This document shows, in pieces, positions 1-7,127 of a DNA stretch of 13,784 nt (position 1 is the first letter of the stretch; the number at the start of each line of letters is the position of its first letter). The DNA comes from FEN-1250 sp038237245 (lineage in GTDB: Bacteria > Gemmatimonadota > Gemmatimonadetes > Gemmatimonadales > Gemmatimonadaceae). The notes under the pieces were generated by a model, which was given only the letters and a program-made list of their open reading frames with translations, did no database searches and had not been told where the DNA came from. The translations under genes were made by a program, and so were the position numbers. The DNA is taken from the NCBI GenBank assembly GCA_038237245.1, contig JBBRYY010000078.1, positions 1-13,784 on the forward strand, in the 5' to 3' direction.

Positions 1-925
1 CTTCTGGGATGGACGCGCGACCAGCCAATGGGAGCAGGCGCTCGGTCCGCTGGAGAATCCCGTCGAACACGGAGGCGATCGCACGCAGTACCTGCATCTC
101 GTCGCCAAGGAGTACCGTGCGCGCTACGAATCGATCTTTGGCGCATTGCCCAATGTCGACCGACTTCCGCCGCACGCTGGCCCAGCAGCGGATGCACCCG
201 GCATCGCGGCGTGGACACGCCTGCCGCGCACGAGCCGCAATGAGATTTCGCGCGTGTACGCCAACATCGGAAAAGCAATCGCCGCGTACGAGCGCCGCAT
301 TACGTTTGCGCCGGCGCGCTTCGATCGCTACGTAGACGCGGAGCTCACCGGAAGGATGCGTTCACCAGAAATCGACTTTACTGCCGACGAGGAAGCAGGA
401 CTTCGACTATTCATCGGCAGGGCGAGCTGCGTCAACTGCCACAATGGACCGCTGTTTACCGACAATCACTTTCACAATACCGGCGTGCCTCGCCCTTCGG
501 CGGCGCTTCCGTTCGACAGCGGACGCACCGCGGGCATTCGCAAAGCGCTCGTCAGCGAATTCAGCTGCACGAGCCGCTACAGCGACGCGAAGCGTGATGA
601 CTGCGCCGAGCTCCGGTTTGCCGTCACCGAAGGACCGGAGCTGCTTCGCGCATACAAGCCGCCCTCCCTGCGAAATGTGGCCTCGCGCGCACCATACATG
701 CACGCCGGACAGTTCGCGTCGCTCGCCGAGGTCGTGCAACACTACAGCGATGCTCCCATCGCGCCTTCAGGACACAGCGAGCTGAAAGCTCTTCACCTCT
801 CGGCTACGGAGCGCCGGCAGATCATCGCCTTTCTCGGTACGCTGAGCGGATCGCTCACCGCGCCCACAGGCTACCTCGCGGCTCCCCCGATGCCGCGCGC
901 AACGGAGCTCTCTCAACATGACTAA
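1..925 (+). CDS. Di-haem cytochrome c peroxidase / MauG-family protein, 5' partial
   Basis: Periplasmic di-haem c-type peroxidase, a family that reduces hydrogen peroxide or oxidises a partner using electrons from small cytochromes. The reading frame is open from the window edge (first full codon at 2), so the N-terminal haem domain and signal peptide lie outside; 307 residues are visible. The family block FWDGR opens the fragment. A c-type haem site CVNCH lies at residues 143-147 (bases 428-442), followed by NGPLFTD and NTGVP. Near the C-terminus are LRNVASRAPYMHAGQF, where the Met in APYMH may be a haem ligand or a conserved core residue, and a helix ending IIAFLGTLSG, both typical of this family. 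The ATG at 146 is an internal Met, because the homology clearly starts upstream. The gene overlaps the next one by 8 bp, which suggests co-transcription. Whether it is a true peroxidase or a MauG-like enzyme cannot be settled from this half. Confidence 0.93.
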   Translation, partial: FWDGRATSQWEQALGPLENPVEHGGDRTQYLHLVAKEYRARYESIFGALPNVDRLPPHAGPAADAPGIAAWTRLPRTSRNEISRVYANIGKAIAAYERRITFAPARFDRYVDAELTGRMRSPEIDFTADEEAGLRLFIGRASCVNCHNGPLFTDNHFHNTGVPRPSAALPFDSGRTAGIRKALVSEFSCTSRYSDAKRDDCAELRFAVTEGPELLRAYKPPSLRNVASRAPYMHAGQFASLAEVVQHYSDAPIAPSGHSELKALHLSATERRQIIAFLGTLSGSLTAPTGYLAAPPMPRATELSQHD

Positions 926-1619
926 CGCACATCAAGCGACGACAATCACGGTTGGCATGGTGCTATTCGATGCCATGACGCAGCTCGACCTCACCGGCCC
1001 ATACGAGGTCTTCGCCCGGATGCCGGAAACGCGAGTCATTCTCATCGCGTCGACGCACTCGCCGGTACGAACCGAGTGGGGGCTTACGATTACGCCGGAC
1101 TTCACCTTCGATGACGCGCCCGCGCTGGATCTATTGTGTGTGCCCGGCGGCTGGGGCGTGAACGCGCTGCTCGAGGATGCGCCGTTGCTCACCTTTCTCC
1201 GCTTGCGAGCCGCACACGCTCGATTTGTAACGTCCGTGTGCAGTGGCGCCCTCCTGCTCGGCGCTGCCGGTTTGCTGCGCGGATATCGCGCAACCACGCA
1301 CTGGCAGTCGCTCGAGCTGCTTCGGATGTTCGGCGCGGAGCCAGTCATGCAACGCGTGGTTCGCGATCGCAATCGCATCACGGGCGCGGGTGTCACGTCG
1401 GGCATCGACTTCGCTCTGGTAGTCGCAGCCGAGCTCTTTGAAGACATCGTCGCGCAGCAGATCCAGCTCGCCATCGAGTATGCGCCTGATCCTCCCTTTC
1501 ACGCCGGGTCGCCGCTCACCTCGCCGGAGAGCGTTCGGCGAACGGTCGCGGGAGCTGCCGAGAGCTCACTGGCGAATCGACGCGCCATCATTGAGCGCAT
1601 CGCTCAACGAGAGTCCTGA
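918..1619 (+). CDS. Isonitrile hydratase-like DJ-1/PfpI family protein
   Basis: A 233-residue DJ-1/PfpI (class I glutaminase-like) protein closely resembling Pseudomonas isonitrile hydratase (InhA), which hydrates isonitriles to N-substituted formamides. QLDLTGPYEVF (residues 22-32) contains Asp24, which matches the catalytic Asp17 of InhA. PGGWGV lies near residues 76-81. The nucleophile elbow SVCSGALLLGAAGLL puts the catalytic Cys at 108, matching Cys101 of InhA. RGYRATTHW, GAGVTSGIDFAL and LAIEYAPDPPFHAGSP are further family blocks. There is no C-terminal AraC DNA-binding domain, so this is the enzyme-type form rather than a GATase1-AraC regulator. The start ATG overlaps the end of the upstream peroxidase gene and has GGAG at 904-907. 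The next gene begins 2 bp after its stop. The family call is firm; the isonitrile substrate is inferred from similarity only. Confidence 0.88.
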   Translation: MTNAHQATTITVGMVLFDAMTQLDLTGPYEVFARMPETRVILIASTHSPVRTEWGLTITPDFTFDDAPALDLLCVPGGWGVNALLEDAPLLTFLRLRAAHARFVTSVCSGALLLGAAGLLRGYRATTHWQSLELLRMFGAEPVMQRVVRDRNRITGAGVTSGIDFALVVAAELFEDIVAQQIQLAIEYAPDPPFHAGSPLTSPESVRRTVAGAAESSLANRRAIIERIAQRES

Positions 1620-1621
1620 CA

Positions 1622-2050
1622 GTGCTCGCCCCATACGTGATCGGCGTGGTGCTGTCGCTCGCCGTGGGCTGCTTTGCGACCATGATTCGCCTCGACGGCG
1701 ATCGTGCGTTCTTTCCGACAGTGCTGATCGTCGTTGCCTCCTACTATGTGTTGTTCGCGGTCATCGGGGGGACCTCCCCAACGATCATCGCGGAATCGGC
1801 GATGGCTGGTGCGTTCCTGTTCGCCGCCACCTTGGGGTTCAGGAGAAATCTGTGGCTCGTCGTTGCGGCGCTCGCGGCGCACGGTGTGTTCGATGGGTTG
1901 CACGGATTCGTCATCGCGAATCCCGGAGTTCCATCCTGGTGGCCGGCCTTCTGTCTCTCCTACGATCTCACCGCAGCAGCCTTTCTCGCCTGGACGTTGC
2001 ATCGTGATCCTCACAAGAGAGCTCCGCGCACTGCGGCAAACCCACGATGA
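1622..2050 (+). CDS. Small multi-pass membrane protein of unknown function
   Basis: A 142-residue protein starting at GTG 1622, 2 bp after the preceding stop, and ending in an ATGA-type overlap at 2047-2050. I do not recognise the family. The sequence is strongly hydrophobic, with about five possible membrane segments (roughly residues 4-20, 30-50, 58-72, 76-96 and 107-125). HGVFDGLHGF (87-96), with two His and one Asp in or beside a membrane helix, is the most distinctive stretch, followed by PGVPSWWPAFCLSYD. The tail HRDPHKRAPRTAANPR is basic and probably cytoplasmic. Its tight placement between the isonitrile-hydratase-like gene and the AraC gene suggests one transcript, but no function follows from that. 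Confidence 0.8.
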   Translation: MLAPYVIGVVLSLAVGCFATMIRLDGDRAFFPTVLIVVASYYVLFAVIGGTSPTIIAESAMAGAFLFAATLGFRRNLWLVVAALAAHGVFDGLHGFVIANPGVPSWWPAFCLSYDLTAAAFLAWTLHRDPHKRAPRTAANPR

Positions 2051-2127
2051 TCTCTGCCCGGTCGTCTGGTTCGCACCTCCGAGCGCCTCGATTCGATTCC
2101 ATGGCTGGCGGACGCAGCGGGAAGGCG

Positions 2128-2133
2128 TATACT
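2128..2133 (+). promoter_or_regulatory. Possible -10 element upstream of the AraC-type gene
   Basis: TATACT matches a sigma-70 -10 hexamer well and lies between the two candidate starts (2047 and 2176) of the AraC gene. I see no convincing -35 hexamer 16-18 bp upstream. If it is real, the regulator would have its own promoter and only the 2176 start could be used from that transcript. Confidence 0.25.
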
Positions 2134-2175
2134 TGCCATGAGAGCTCGCCCCCCTCACCTCGCGCACAACGGCAG

Positions 2176-2994
2176 ATGACGGCGCCACTCGAGATCGGCA
2201 AGTTCGTCGGCGCGCCCGTGCGCGTGCGTGCCGTCGACAACATTTCGATCGCCGAGAATACCTACGCCGCAGGCCAGGTTCAGGCGCAGCATGCGCACGA
2301 TGCGCCGCTCATCAGTCTCGTGCTGCAAGGCGACGCCACCGAGGAGAGCAGAGGCCGTTCGCGCGAACTGCGCACCCAGAGCCTCCTGTACACGCCGTCC
2401 TACGAGAACCACGGTCATCGATTCTTCACGCCTGGGCGCTGGCTCAACATCCAGTTCAAGCCGCGCTGGTTTGCGGACTTCGGCGTGAATGCGACCGTCC
2501 TCCCAAGCAGCTCCGTGCTCGTGACCGGCGGTTCGCTCGTCAATTGGGCGTCGCGACTCGGCTCCGAGATTCGCGAGCCGGACGCCATATCCGACTTCGC
2601 GATTGAGGGTGCGCTGCTATTGCTCCTGAGCGACTTGTCCCGCCTCCCGTCCCACGGTGAACGCCGTCGTCCGCGGTGGCTCCAGGGGGTCGAAGATGCA
2701 ATCGAGGCATCGATCTCCGCGCCACCCACGGTGAGCGATCTGGCCGCTCTTGCGAACGTGCACCCGTCGCATCTGTTGCGAACGTTCCGGCACTATCACG
2801 GATGCACCGTTTCGACCTTTGTGCGACGGAGGCGCATCGAGCGGGCGCGCGCCGAGATAGCCTCGAGCACTCGTCCGCTCTCGATGATCGCGCTCGACGC
2901 GGGATACGCCGATCAATCCCACTTCACCCGCGTCTTCCGTCAGGCTTTCGGAGAGACACCCGGGCAATACGCGCGCTCACTCAGGCGCGGTTGA
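2176..2994 (+). CDS. AraC-family transcriptional regulator
   Basis: A 272-residue DNA-binding regulator in the AraC/XylS architecture. The N-terminal part is a cupin-like sensor; residues around 39-83 (QHAHDAPLISLVLQG, then a YTPSYENHGHRF block) are the His-rich pocket strands. The C-terminal 105 residues (about 168-272) carry two helix-turn-helix units: PTVSDLAALANVHPSHLLR and, after RPLSMIALDAGYADQSHF, the family hallmark FRQAFGETPGQYAR. The frame is open back to ATG 2047, which overlaps the upstream stop and would give 315 residues. I prefer ATG 2176 because the extra 43 residues are low-complexity and Arg/Ser-rich and a -10-like element lies within them. Neither start has a good Shine-Dalgarno. 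Likely targets are the upstream peroxidase/hydratase genes or the metallothionein-like gene downstream, but nothing in the sequence decides this. Confidence 0.9.
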   Translation: MTAPLEIGKFVGAPVRVRAVDNISIAENTYAAGQVQAQHAHDAPLISLVLQGDATEESRGRSRELRTQSLLYTPSYENHGHRFFTPGRWLNIQFKPRWFADFGVNATVLPSSSVLVTGGSLVNWASRLGSEIREPDAISDFAIEGALLLLLSDLSRLPSHGERRRPRWLQGVEDAIEASISAPPTVSDLAALANVHPSHLLRTFRHYHGCTVSTFVRRRRIERARAEIASSTRPLSMIALDAGYADQSHFTRVFRQAFGETPGQYARSLRRG

Positions 2995-3100
2995 GATTCT
3001 CATCGGGATGTTCCAAAAAGCGTGGCGCGTACAAGACCGAAATGCCAATCGTGCGCACATTCCTCGAATCACCGCAGCAATAAACTCCCTATCTATCTTC

Positions 3101-3105
3101 GAGGA
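3101..3105 (+). promoter_or_regulatory. Ribosome binding site of the metallothionein-like gene
   Basis: GAGGA sits 8 bp before ATG 3114 (11 bp before the alternative ATG 3117). It is one of the clearer Shine-Dalgarno sites in the window and supports this short ORF as real. A TAAACT hexamer at 3081-3086 could be its -10 element, but the -35 region is poor. Confidence 0.55.
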
Positions 3106-3113
3106 ACGCAATC

Positions 3114-3299
3114 ATGATGAATCCAGGCAGTGTCGCCAACACGTGTACTTGTGCTTCCTGCACGGGTGCCGCATGCACGTGCGGATGTCAGTCGATCGGC
3201 GCAGAGGCTCAGCCCGTGTGCGCGTGCGGCGAGAGCTGCACGTGCGGGCCGAACTGCGCATGCGTTCGCGGCGTCCCGTGCAGCTGCGCGCGCGCATGA
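3114..3299 (+). CDS. Cysteine-rich metallothionein-like peptide
   Basis: A 61-residue peptide with 14 cysteines (residues 11, 13, 16, 21, 23, 25, 36, 38, 42, 44, 48, 50, 56 and 58), no histidine and no aromatic residues. Seven CXC motifs fall into two clusters: six Cys at 11-25 and eight Cys at 36-58, separated by a ten-residue Cys-free linker (26-35). This is the pattern of a thiolate metal-binding protein, so cytoplasmic sequestration of Cu(I), Zn(II) or Cd(II) is the likely role. The core SCTCGPNCACVRG looks more like the CXCGXXCXC units of eukaryotic metallothioneins than the His-containing cyanobacterial SmtA type. A good ribosome site at 3101-3105 and a strong hairpin 45 bp after the stop frame a compact gene. 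It could also belong to a poorly described bacterial cysteine-rich family. The start could be 3114 or 3117. Confidence 0.82.
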   Translation: MMNPGSVANTCTCASCTGAACTCGCQSIGAEAQPVCACGESCTCGPNCACVRGVPCSCARA

Positions 3300-3336
3300 G
3301 CCGAGCGCCGCGACGCTGGCGTCGTGTGCACTGAGT

Positions 3337-3386
3337 GCGAAATGCAGAACGCCGGAGCCTCAGGGTTCCGGCGTTCTGTCGTTCGC
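3337..3386 (+). terminator. Strong hairpin after the metallothionein-like gene
   Basis: A perfect 12-bp stem, CAGAACGCCGGA (3345-3356) against TCCGGCGTTCTG (3367-3378), has a 10-base loop. Below a small internal loop, 5 more pairs form (GCGAA 3337-3341 with TTCGC 3382-3386). There is no clear T-run, so it may be a rho-independent terminator without the usual tail or an mRNA-stabilising 3' hairpin. It separates the metallothionein-like gene from the next gene. Confidence 0.7.
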
Positions 3387-3475
3387 CAACCTGCCCGGCT
3401 CTCTGATTCTCTTCCGCGACGACAAGCTTCTCCGACTAGCTCTGCATGACAATAGCGTGTAACGGGAGAACGCAA

Positions 3476-3847
3476 ATGATCGAACAATTACAAGGGTTTC
3501 CAGCAACCGTCGTTGCCTTCGTCGGCCGGGGACAGGTGACGAAGGCCGACTACGTATCGACCCTCATCCCCGCGGTCAAGAAGGCTCTCACAGGCCACGA
3601 TCGCCTTCGCCTCTATTACGAGTTAGGCACCGATTTCACCGGCATTGATGCCGATGCGATCATGGAAGATTTCAAGATCGGCATGGAACACCTCACTCGA
3701 TGGGAACGGGTCGCGGTCGTCACCGACGTCCAGTGGATCGCCCATGCAGTTTCCCTCTTCAGCTTTCTGATGCCCGGCGCGATGAAGCTCTTCGCGACGA
3801 AGGATGTCGATCAGGCACGTTCCTGGATTGTCTTAGCCACCTCATAA
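3476..3847 (+). CDS. SpoIIAA-like STAS-fold protein
   Basis: A 123-residue cytoplasmic protein of the SpoIIAA-like family (formerly a DUF, STAS fold, related to anti-sigma-factor antagonists and to a lipid-binding group). The recognisable course is a start MIEQLQGFPATVVAFVGRG, then a strand-helix region with VKKAL, a central strand RLYYELG, the turn GIDADAIMEDFKIGMEH, the strand WERVAVVTDVQWI, and the C-terminal helix-strand with AMKLFATKDVDQARSWI. No phosphorylatable serine of the SpoIIAA type is obvious, so a partner-switch role is doubtful. I chose ATG 3476 over 3446 because GGGAG (3464-3468) is 7 bp upstream and the family starts at this Met. It follows the hairpin at 3337-3386, so it probably has its own promoter in 3387-3460, though I cannot point to one. 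It ends tail-to-tail with a minus-strand remnant. Confidence 0.88.
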   Translation: MIEQLQGFPATVVAFVGRGQVTKADYVSTLIPAVKKALTGHDRLRLYYELGTDFTGIDADAIMEDFKIGMEHLTRWERVAVVTDVQWIAHAVSLFSFLMPGAMKLFATKDVDQARSWIVLATS

Positions 3848-3988
3848 GGAAGCGGAGGCGATCGCCGAGATCATCTGCGGGCGCTGGAACAGCGCGTTGA
3901 GGACGCGGCGGGCGAGGTCCGCATCATGGGATCGAAGCGCGATGCGCGCAGAGCCATTCCCCGCGCGACGATGGTGCCTGACCTCCAT
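3842..3988 (-). pseudogene. Possible 48-residue coding remnant downstream of the acetylesterase
   Basis: A short frame starts at ATG 3988, five bases after the acetylesterase stop, and ends at 3842. Its second half (roughly DADLARRVLNALFQRPQM and the ISAIASASL tail) uses almost only G/C-ending codons and reads like the C-terminus of a real protein, whereas the first 20 residues do not. I do not recognise it. It may be the decayed end of a lost gene or chance; there is no ribosome site. Confidence 0.25.
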
Positions 3989-3993
3989 CGAAG

Positions 3994-4791
3994 TCAGCGG
4001 CCGATCAGCGCGAAGTACACCGCTGCGTAGCGACGTCCGAGCTCTCGCGCCCCCGCAGCATCGAAGTGCGTGACATCGCCCATGTCCCGCAGCCCTTTGG
4101 CGGACACGTACGCCACGTGCGGTGTGCTCGCCGCCACTGCCCGCTGCGCGGAGTCGACACGGATCGTCGCCGCATCCCACGGCGCCCCGTGGAACCGGCC
4201 GAGCTGTCCGATGAGGAACGGAAGGTCGGGGTCGCCGAGGTCGCGGCGGAATCGTGCGATGAGGGCGCGCAGGCGGTCCGCGTAGAGCACCGACGCCGCG
4301 GGATTCGCATCCGACTCGCCCTGGTGCCAGAGGATCGCGCGGAAGCGGCCGTCGCGCATCGCGGCACGCGCGCGCACGAGTGCCTCGTCGTACGGGTGCG
4401 TCGACGTCCGCTTGTCGAGCGCGCCGGGCTCCCATGCCGTGATCGGCGACCCGCCCATCGCCGTCGGCACGAGGCCGATGTGCGCCGACGGCTCACGCGC
4501 GTGCACCGCGAGGCCGAATGCGCGACCCGGGCCTACGCCGGCAATCGTCTTGTCGAAGTGCACGGGATCCGTCGCGGGTACCCAGGTGAGATCGCGGGTG
4601 AGCTTGTCGACGCCCGGCACCGCAATGCGATCGTCGTCTTCGACCACGCCACGTCCTGCCATGTTCGACTGGCCGGCGAGCAGGAAAAGCTCCATGCCCT
4701 CGCGCGGTGCGCCGCCTGGCGCGGCGGCCGGTCCGCGCGCGCACGCGACGCTCGCCAGCGCGACGACGATCAGCGTGCGAAGCGCGCTCAT
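3994..4791 (-). CDS. SASA-type (CE6-like) carbohydrate acetylesterase, probable lipoprotein
   Basis: A 265-residue SGNH-superfamily esterase of the sialate O-acetylesterase / carbohydrate esterase 6 type, which removes acetyl groups from sugars such as acetylxylan. The nucleophile block LLAGQSNMAGRG places the catalytic Ser at 42. GLVPTAMGGSPI.AW (106-120) and LWHQGESDA (154-162, with the Gln-Gly-Glu typical of the family) follow. The C-terminal block GDVTHFDAAGARELG supplies the Asp239-x-x-His242 pair. The N-terminus (SALRTLIVVALASVAC) is a short hydrophobic signal ending at Cys17. The residue at -3 is Ser, so it is not a perfect lipobox, but the Ala/Gly/Pro-rich stretch after Cys17 looks like a lipoprotein linker. 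The Shine-Dalgarno is weak (GAGCAG). It lies 85 bp downstream of the M3 peptidase gene on the same strand and could be read from it. The natural substrate is unknown. Confidence 0.88.
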   Translation of the reverse strand: MSALRTLIVVALASVACARGPAAAPGGAPREGMELFLLAGQSNMAGRGVVEDDDRIAVPGVDKLTRDLTWVPATDPVHFDKTIAGVGPGRAFGLAVHAREPSAHIGLVPTAMGGSPITAWEPGALDKRTSTHPYDEALVRARAAMRDGRFRAILWHQGESDANPAASVLYADRLRALIARFRRDLGDPDLPFLIGQLGRFHGAPWDAATIRVDSAQRAVAASTPHVAYVSAKGLRDMGDVTHFDAAGARELGRRYAAVYFALIGR

Positions 4792-4876
4792 TTCTGCTCA
4801 CGCAAGGAAATAACCGGAACGCCATTCAATATCATGGGATCGGTGGCTCGAAGGGTCGATGACGTACAAGAGCCGC

Positions 4877-7012
4877 TTACTTCGCCGCTGGTTTCTCCGT
4901 CAGACCGCGCTGTTCCAGCAGCGGCTCGATGCGCGGATCGCGTCCGCGGAATGCACGATACATCGCGCCGACGTCTTCGGTGTTTCCGCGCGAGAGAATC
5001 ATGTCGCGAAAGCGCTGGCCGTTGGCGCGCGTCATCCCGCCGTGCTCGGTGAACCAGGCGTACGCGTCGTCATCGAGCACCTCACTCCAGAGATACGCAT
5101 AGTATCCCGCGGCATACCCGTTGTCCCAGATATGCGCGAAATACGAGGAGCGATAACGTGGTGGGACATCTCGCAGGTCAACCTTGAAACGCTCGAGCGA
5201 CTGCTTTTCGAACGTGTCGACATTCTGCAACGGTGCATCGGGCGGAAGTGTATGCCACGCGAGATCGAGCAGCGATGCGGAAAGGTATTCCGTCGTCGCG
5301 AATCCCTGATTGAATGTCCTCGCACGTCGAATCTTCTGTACCAGCTCCTGCGGCATCGGCGCCCCGGTCTTGTAATGCTTTGCGTAGTTCGCGAACACCG
5401 TTGCTTCGAGTGCCCAATGCTCGTTGAACTGCGATGGAAACTCCACGAAGTCGCGCGGGACGCTCGTGCCGGCGAGCGTTGGATATCCCACGTTCGAGAA
5501 CATCCCGTGCAGCGCATGGCCGAATTCGTGGAACATCGTCGTCACATCACCGAACGTGAGGAGCGCCGGCTGTCCCGGTGCCGGCTTGGTGAAATTCTCG
5601 ACGTTGTACATCACCGGTTTCGTACCGAGCAGCCCCGACTGGCTGACGAAGCTCGACGTCCACGCGCCGCCAGCCTTGTTGTCTCGCTTGAACGGATCGT
5701 AATAGAAGAGCGCCATCGGTTTCCCGTTGGCGTCCCGCACCTCGAACACACGGACGTCCGGCTGATAGACCGGGATGTCCTTTCGCTCGGTGAACGTGAT
5801 GCCGTAAAGCCTGTTCGCCGCGAAGAACACGCCGTCCTGCAGCACACGGTTCAACTCGAAGTATGGCTTGAGCTGCGACTCGTCCAGATCGTACGAAGCC
5901 TTCCGAACCCGCTCGGAGTAGTACTGCCAGTCCCATGGCGCGAGCGTGAACCCGCCCTTCTCCTTGTCGATCAGCTTTTGCATGTCCGCTCCCTCACCAC
6001 GCGCCTTGGCCGTGGCCGCCGGCACCAGTTCGGTCAGTAGCTTGAGCGCGGCCGAGGGAGTCTTGGCCATCTGGTTGTCGAGCACGTACGCCGCATAGTC
6101 GGGATACCCCAGCACTTTCGCGCGCTCAGCACGAATCTGCGCGATGCGTGCAATAGCTGCGCGTGTGTCGTTCGAGTCCCCGTGTTCCGCACGCATGATG
6201 GATGCATTGAATAACCGCTCACGCACCGGTCTGCTGCTCAGTGAGGCTTGCGCGGGTTGCTGCGTGGTGTTCTGCAGCGGGAGGACCCACTTCCCGTTCA
6301 GTCCTCGGCCGTCCGCCGCCTGTGCAGCAGCGGCGACTTCCTCTGCGCTGAACCCCGCGAGCTCCGCGGTACTCTCGAGGACGAGCGCGCCCGCCTTGGT
6401 GGCCGCAAGCAGCTTGCTCGAGAACGCATTCCGCAGTGTGGATTCTTCCTGGTTGAGCGCGCGGAGCTTCACCTTGTCCGGCTCCGACAAGTTCGCGCCA
6501 GCGCGCACGAACCGTATGTAGTAGCGCTCGACGAGATACTGTTGCTCGGCATTCAGCGCACTGGTCTTGCGGTGATCGTACACCGCCTTGATACGCGCGA
6601 AGAGCTTGGCGTTGAGATTGATCGCATCGCTGTGAGCAGCGAGCTTCGGTGCTTCCTCACGCCGAGCACGCTGTATCGCGGGATTCGTATTCGATTGCGC
6701 GAGACCGCTGAAGACCTGTTCGACCCGGCGAACGAGCGTACCCGATCGTTCGAGAGCGACGATGGTGTTGTCGAACGTCGGAGCCGAGGTCTGATCAGCG
6801 ATCTTCGTGACTTCGGCGAGATTCTGCCGCATCCCCTCGTCGAAGGCAGGCTGAAAATCCGAGTCCTTTATTTTGTCGAAAGCCGGCGCCGCGAACGGAA
6901 GCGCGCTTTTAATGAGGAGCGGATTCTCCGCCGCGGTAGTCTGGGCTGCAATGGGTGCAGCGGCTATCGCGAGGCAACTCGCTGACAACACCAACGAACG
7001 AAAACCGGCCAT
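4877..7012 (-). CDS. dcp: Secreted M3-family peptidyl-dipeptidase (Dcp-like)
   Basis: A zinc metallopeptidase of family M3 that removes C-terminal dipeptides or trims oligopeptides. With the start at 7012 it has 711 residues. The zinc motif HEFGH has ligands His495 and His499 and catalytic Glu496; the third ligand Glu524 (in RDFVEFPSQFNEHW) is 28 residues after Glu496, the family spacing. A C-terminal block, HIWDNGYAAGYYAYLWSEV, fits the substrate-binding Tyr/Gly loop of Dcp enzymes. The N-terminal ~24 residues (MAGFRSLVLSASCLAIAAAP, cleavage likely after AQ) form a Sec signal peptide, so it acts in the periplasm or outside. The frame extends to ATG 7087, but ATG 7012 has AAGGAG six bases upstream and begins the signal peptide, so it is preferred. 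All catalytic residues are present. The symbol follows similarity to bacterial Dcp; oligopeptidase A specificity is possible. Confidence 0.93.
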   Translation of the reverse strand: MAGFRSLVLSASCLAIAAAPIAAQTTAAENPLLIKSALPFAAPAFDKIKDSDFQPAFDEGMRQNLAEVTKIADQTSAPTFDNTIVALERSGTLVRRVEQVFSGLAQSNTNPAIQRARREEAPKLAAHSDAINLNAKLFARIKAVYDHRKTSALNAEQQYLVERYYIRFVRAGANLSEPDKVKLRALNQEESTLRNAFSSKLLAATKAGALVLESTAELAGFSAEEVAAAAQAADGRGLNGKWVLPLQNTTQQPAQASLSSRPVRERLFNASIMRAEHGDSNDTRAAIARIAQIRAERAKVLGYPDYAAYVLDNQMAKTPSAALKLLTELVPAATAKARGEGADMQKLIDKEKGGFTLAPWDWQYYSERVRKASYDLDESQLKPYFELNRVLQDGVFFAANRLYGITFTERKDIPVYQPDVRVFEVRDANGKPMALFYYDPFKRDNKAGGAWTSSFVSQSGLLGTKPVMYNVENFTKPAPGQPALLTFGDVTTMFHEFGHALHGMFSNVGYPTLAGTSVPRDFVEFPSQFNEHWALEATVFANYAKHYKTGAPMPQELVQKIRRARTFNQGFATTEYLSASLLDLAWHTLPPDAPLQNVDTFEKQSLERFKVDLRDVPPRYRSSYFAHIWDNGYAAGYYAYLWSEVLDDDAYAWFTEHGGMTRANGQRFRDMILSRGNTEDVGAMYRAFRGRDPRIEPLLEQRGLTEKPAAK

Positions 7013-7026
7013 CGTACTCTCCTTGA

Positions 7027-7048
7027 TATGGCGCGAAAAAGACGCCAT
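7027..7048 (-). promoter_or_regulatory. Small hairpin in the leader of the M3 peptidase gene
   Basis: An ATGGCG / CGCCAT inverted repeat of six pairs with a T-rich loop lies about 15 bp upstream of the 7012 start codon, just before the ribosome site. It could slightly affect initiation, but it is short and may be chance. Confidence 0.2.
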
Positions 7049-7127
7049 GAAGCATACGACCGAGATGCGGGCGCTGTTGGGAGCCAAGAATCCACGGTAA
7101 CCGAGGCCTTCCTTCGCGCGGCGCGCA

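Noticed and set aside
4853..4882. Possible terminator after the M3 peptidase (GGCTC...GAGCC)
   Set aside because: The arms are only 5 bp with a ~20-base loop and no T-run, which is not convincing.
4066..5052. 328-residue frame antisense to the acetylesterase and peptidase end
   Set aside because: It crosses two real minus-strand genes and their gap, with Arg-rich composition and no domain.
4859..6040. 393-residue frame antisense to the M3 peptidase
   Set aside because: It is a mirror of a high-GC gene, its translation is Arg/His/Glu-rich with no recognisable domain, and the minus-strand peptidase is unmistakable.
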